Assembly (NCBI RefSeq): GCF_001907235.1
Contig: NZ_MQVS01000013.1
Location: forward strand, 1-64,000
Source: Buchananella hordeovulneris
GTDB lineage: Bacteria > Actinomycetota > Actinomycetes > Actinomycetales > Actinomycetaceae
Length of the DNA stretch: 64,000 nucleotides
Direction of reading: 5' to 3'
Part shown: positions 61,647 through 64,000 of the stretch, in pieces
Position numbering within the stretch: the first letter of the stretch is position 1
Layout of the letters: each line of letters opens with the position of its first letter
The notes under the pieces: model-generated
Database searches by the model: none
Seen by the model: only the letters and a program-made list of their open reading frames with translations
What the model was told of the DNA's origin: nothing
Translations under genes and position numbers: made by a program

Positions 61647-64000
61647 CTAACTAGCGCGCCGCCGCCGCGACAGCCCCACTAGCGCCAGGCCGCCGACCAG
61701 GATGATCCCGGCGATGGATCCCACGCCGATGGCGTCGGCACCCGTCTTCGGCAGGCGGCCCCCCGGCTTAGCCGGCGGAGTAGTCTGCGGCGCACTCGGC
61801 GTCGGAGTCGGAGTCACCGAGGGGATCGGCGACGGTACCACCGTCTGCGATGGCGTCGGGGTCGGGGTGGGCGTCGGCGGCGGAGTGATCCGATGCGTCG
61901 TCTCACAACCCACCGCGTCGTCACACTTGCCACGCTCGTGATCCGAAGTCACCGTGTTGACCAACGTCCGGTCACCACCCTGCTTAACCGTCACCGAGAA
62001 CGTAATGGTGATTTCCTCACCCACGCCCACGTTGCCCGACCAAGTCAAGGTCTCACCCTCCACGCGCACGTCACCACTCGAAGCAGCCACGTCCCCGTTG
62101 TAAGTCGCATCATCCAACACCCGCGCCAGCGAGTCAGAAATCCGCGCATCAGGAACCTGGTTACCAGCCGCATGCCGCACCTTCAACGTGTAGACAATCT
62201 TGTCGCCCACATTGACCGTCGAACCAGACGCAGCCTCAGCCACCTTCGAGAACACAAACGAACCCGGCTCAATCCGATGCGTCGTCTCACAACCCACGAT
62301 GACGTCGCACTTGCCGCGGTTGTCGTCGGAGGTTACCGAGTTATCGAGCACTAGATTGCCACCCTGCTTGACCGTCACCGAGAAGGTGATAGTCGCCCGC
62401 TGACCGGGAGCGAGATCACCGGACCAGGTCAATTCCTCGCCCTGCACCTGCGCAGTGCCACTGGAGGCAGCCACGTCACCGTTATAGGTGGCGTCGTCGA
62501 GAACCCGTGCCAGGTTGTCGCTGATGCGCGCGCCCTTTACGGAGTTCCCGTCGGCGTGCCGCACCACCAGGGTGTAGACAATCTTGTCCCCCACGTTGAC
62601 GCTACTGCCCGACGCCGGGGCAGCGGCCTTGGAGTAGACAAACGAACCCGGCTTGATCCGGTGCTGGGTCTCGCAGCCCACCGCGTCGTCACACTGACCG
62701 CGGTCGTCCGGGGTAGAGACGGTGTTGCGCAGGGCGGCGTCCCCGTCCGTACCCACCTGCACCGAGTAGGTGACGGTAACGGTCTGTCCCACCGCCAGGT
62801 CACCATTCCATGTCAACTTGGTGCCGGTGATCTGGGCCTGCCCACTGGAGGCCTGCACGTCGCCGTTGTAGGTGGCGTCGTCCAAGACCTGGGCCAGGTC
62901 GTCCACCACCTGCGCGCCCGTCAAGGCCAATTCACCGCGGTGCTGAATCTTCACCGTGTAGGTGACCTTCTGGCCCGGGACCACCTCGGAGTTGGACGCC
63001 GGGTCAGCGGTCTTGCTGAAGACGAACGCTCCCGATCCCTTCGGCCGGACCCGCTGTTCGTCCTTGTCGTTCACCAGCTGGCCACGCGGGGAGGTGCCTT
63101 CAACCTTCGCCGAGTTGTTGATGGTGGTGCCCAGCAGCAGGTCACCTTCCTTGACCGTGTAGGGCGCCGTCCACACCAGCTTGTCCCCGACCTCCATCTC
63201 GTCCACGGTGCCCGTGGACTGGTCAGCCTGGAACTGCGGCGCAGCATCCAGCTGGATGGTCTCCCCGCGCCCGTTGGTGAAGGACTCTTCCGACAACTTG
63301 ACATCGTGCAAAGTCACTTGCCCGTTGTTCGTGGCCGTGAAGGTGTACAGCACCTGGTCTCCCGGCGCTACTACGTCCTTGTCCACCGACTTCACGAGAT
63401 CGATCTGCGGCTTGGCTATACCGGCGTCCACCGAGTGGTTAGTGGTGTTGACCGGCAGCACAATGCCAGCAGCCACCCCGGCGCCATCGGCATCGGAATC
63501 CGCCATGTCGTCCCCACCATTAGTGGTGGTGAACTCATACATTTCCGCGGCCTTATCACCCGGCATCCGGAATGTCACCGTGTAGCCGTTCGCGTCGGAG
63601 GCCCGCAGGTTCGGGAACTTGTACAGGCCCGCCGCATCGGTGCGCGTGGTCAGCTCGACGCGGTTGCCGAGGTCGTCGCGCCCCTGCAGGGTTACTTCGG
63701 CGTCGGCCACCGGCAGTTCGCCCGCGTCCTGCAGGCCGTTACCGTTGGCATCAATCCAGAAATAGTCACCGAGCTCAGAAGCAACCGTGGTCTCCGCCCG
63801 CAGGAGCGGACCGATAGTGAACTTCAAACCGTCCGCAGCGGCAGACACGGAGTTGACGTAGTCCTCGGCCGGGACGTTATCCACCCCGATCATGGACAGG
63901 TCAACCTCGATAACCGAGCCCGAGGGGTAGACCCCCGACTGCTGCACCCGCAACGCCGTAACTTCGTTCGGGTCAGCCGGGCAGGTGCCCGTCCCGGACA
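61647..64000 (-). CDS. LPXTG surface protein with SdrD-B-like and DUF11-type repeats, partial
   Basis: The N-terminus is outside the window; the frame is open to base 64000 (SGTGTCPADPNEV...). In order: an SdrD-B-like module (FWIDANGNGLQDAGELPVAD ... TTRTDAAGLYKFPNL), a DUF11-like module (DLVKSVDKDVVAPGDQVLY), then repeats of about 125 residues built on FSK/YSK-AxxASGS-VxxGDKIVYT ... ARVLDDATYNGDV-ASSG ... GKCD--VGCETTHRI, a Pro/Thr spacer (PTPTPTPSQTVVPSP) and LPKTG-helix-RRRRAS. It is a stalk-like wall protein, a likely partner of the thioester protein next door. Confidence 0.92.
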   Translation of the reverse strand, partial: SGTGTCPADPNEVTALRVQQSGVYPSGSVIEVDLSMIGVDNVPAEDYVNSVSAAADGLKFTIGPLLRAETTVASELGDYFWIDANGNGLQDAGELPVADAEVTLQGRDDLGNRVELTTRTDAAGLYKFPNLRASDANGYTVTFRMPGDKAAEMYEFTTTNGGDDMADSDADGAGVAAGIVLPVNTTNHSVDAGIAKPQIDLVKSVDKDVVAPGDQVLYTFTATNNGQVTLHDVKLSEESFTNGRGETIQLDAAPQFQADQSTGTVDEMEVGDKLVWTAPYTVKEGDLLLGTTINNSAKVEGTSPRGQLVNDKDEQRVRPKGSGAFVFSKTADPASNSEVVPGQKVTYTVKIQHRGELALTGAQVVDDLAQVLDDATYNGDVQASSGQAQITGTKLTWNGDLAVGQTVTVTYSVQVGTDGDAALRNTVSTPDDRGQCDDAVGCETQHRIKPGSFVYSKAAAPASGSSVNVGDKIVYTLVVRHADGNSVKGARISDNLARVLDDATYNGDVAASSGTAQVQGEELTWSGDLAPGQRATITFSVTVKQGGNLVLDNSVTSDDNRGKCDVIVGCETTHRIEPGSFVFSKVAEAASGSTVNVGDKIVYTLKVRHAAGNQVPDARISDSLARVLDDATYNGDVAASSGDVRVEGETLTWSGNVGVGEEITITFSVTVKQGGDRTLVNTVTSDHERGKCDDAVGCETTHRITPPPTPTPTPTPSQTVVPSPIPSVTPTPTPSAPQTTPPAKPGGRLPKTGADAIGVGSIAGIILVGGLALVGLSRRRRAS

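Overview
The window is high-GC DNA with many GTG/TTG starts and frequent GTGA/ATGA overlaps between genes. It carries Lsr2, CarD, GTP-dependent PEPCK, LppM-type lipoproteins, a zinc-finger-free topoisomerase I with a Lys/Ala tail, and LPXTG proteins with thioester and VaFE repeats. Together these point to an actinobacterium, most likely in the Actinomycetaceae. This is inferred from gene content only.

Layout. 1-9.4 kb: a cut-off ORF, gdhA, an ABC exporter with a divergent TetR regulator and clear palindromic operators, purL-purQ-purS, a hypothetical protein, and purC. 9.4-20.4 kb: an accessory island. Two paralogous 16-repeat WD40 proteins flank a minus-strand, lower-GC locus. It holds a type VII-secretion-style polymorphic toxin (N-terminal 'GDPVxGDP' segment, hydrophobic middle, PD-(D/E)XK-like nuclease tail) split by one in-frame TAG. 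Downstream lie four related putative immunity genes interleaved with two decayed copies of the toxin's C-terminus, two approx. 415-bp direct repeats, a decayed IS5-type transposase and an IS3-type fragment. 20.4-29.4 kb: a surface-polysaccharide cluster (asparagine-synthase-like protein lacking the glutaminase cysteine, five glycosyltransferases, one flippase). 29.4-35.6 kb: gnd, purD, a membrane-anchored protein of unknown role and a soluble hypothetical protein. 35.7-41.8 kb: pckG, two LppM-like lipoproteins, a Pro/Gln-rich membrane protein and purA. 41.9-42.6 kb: a 43-residue hydrophobic peptide gene and an array of 19-bp repeats. 42.6-59.2 kb: housekeeping genes (rlmB, cysS, ispF, an MFS transporter, ispD, carD, gpmA, lsr2, tRNA-Thr(CGT), a secreted TAP-like hydrolase, holB, tmk, an oxidoreductase, topA, a methyltransferase). 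59.3-64 kb: two sortase-anchored surface proteins, the second running off the right edge.

The most unusual content is (i) the toxin/immunity array, which reads as a record of successive toxin-tail plus immunity cassette displacements; (ii) its WD40 flanks, one with a duplicated promoter/start region also found at the asparagine-synthase-like gene; and (iii) two intergenic arrays of 19-bp repeats in facing orientations. Most gene ends on the minus strand are followed by strong GC-rich hairpins.
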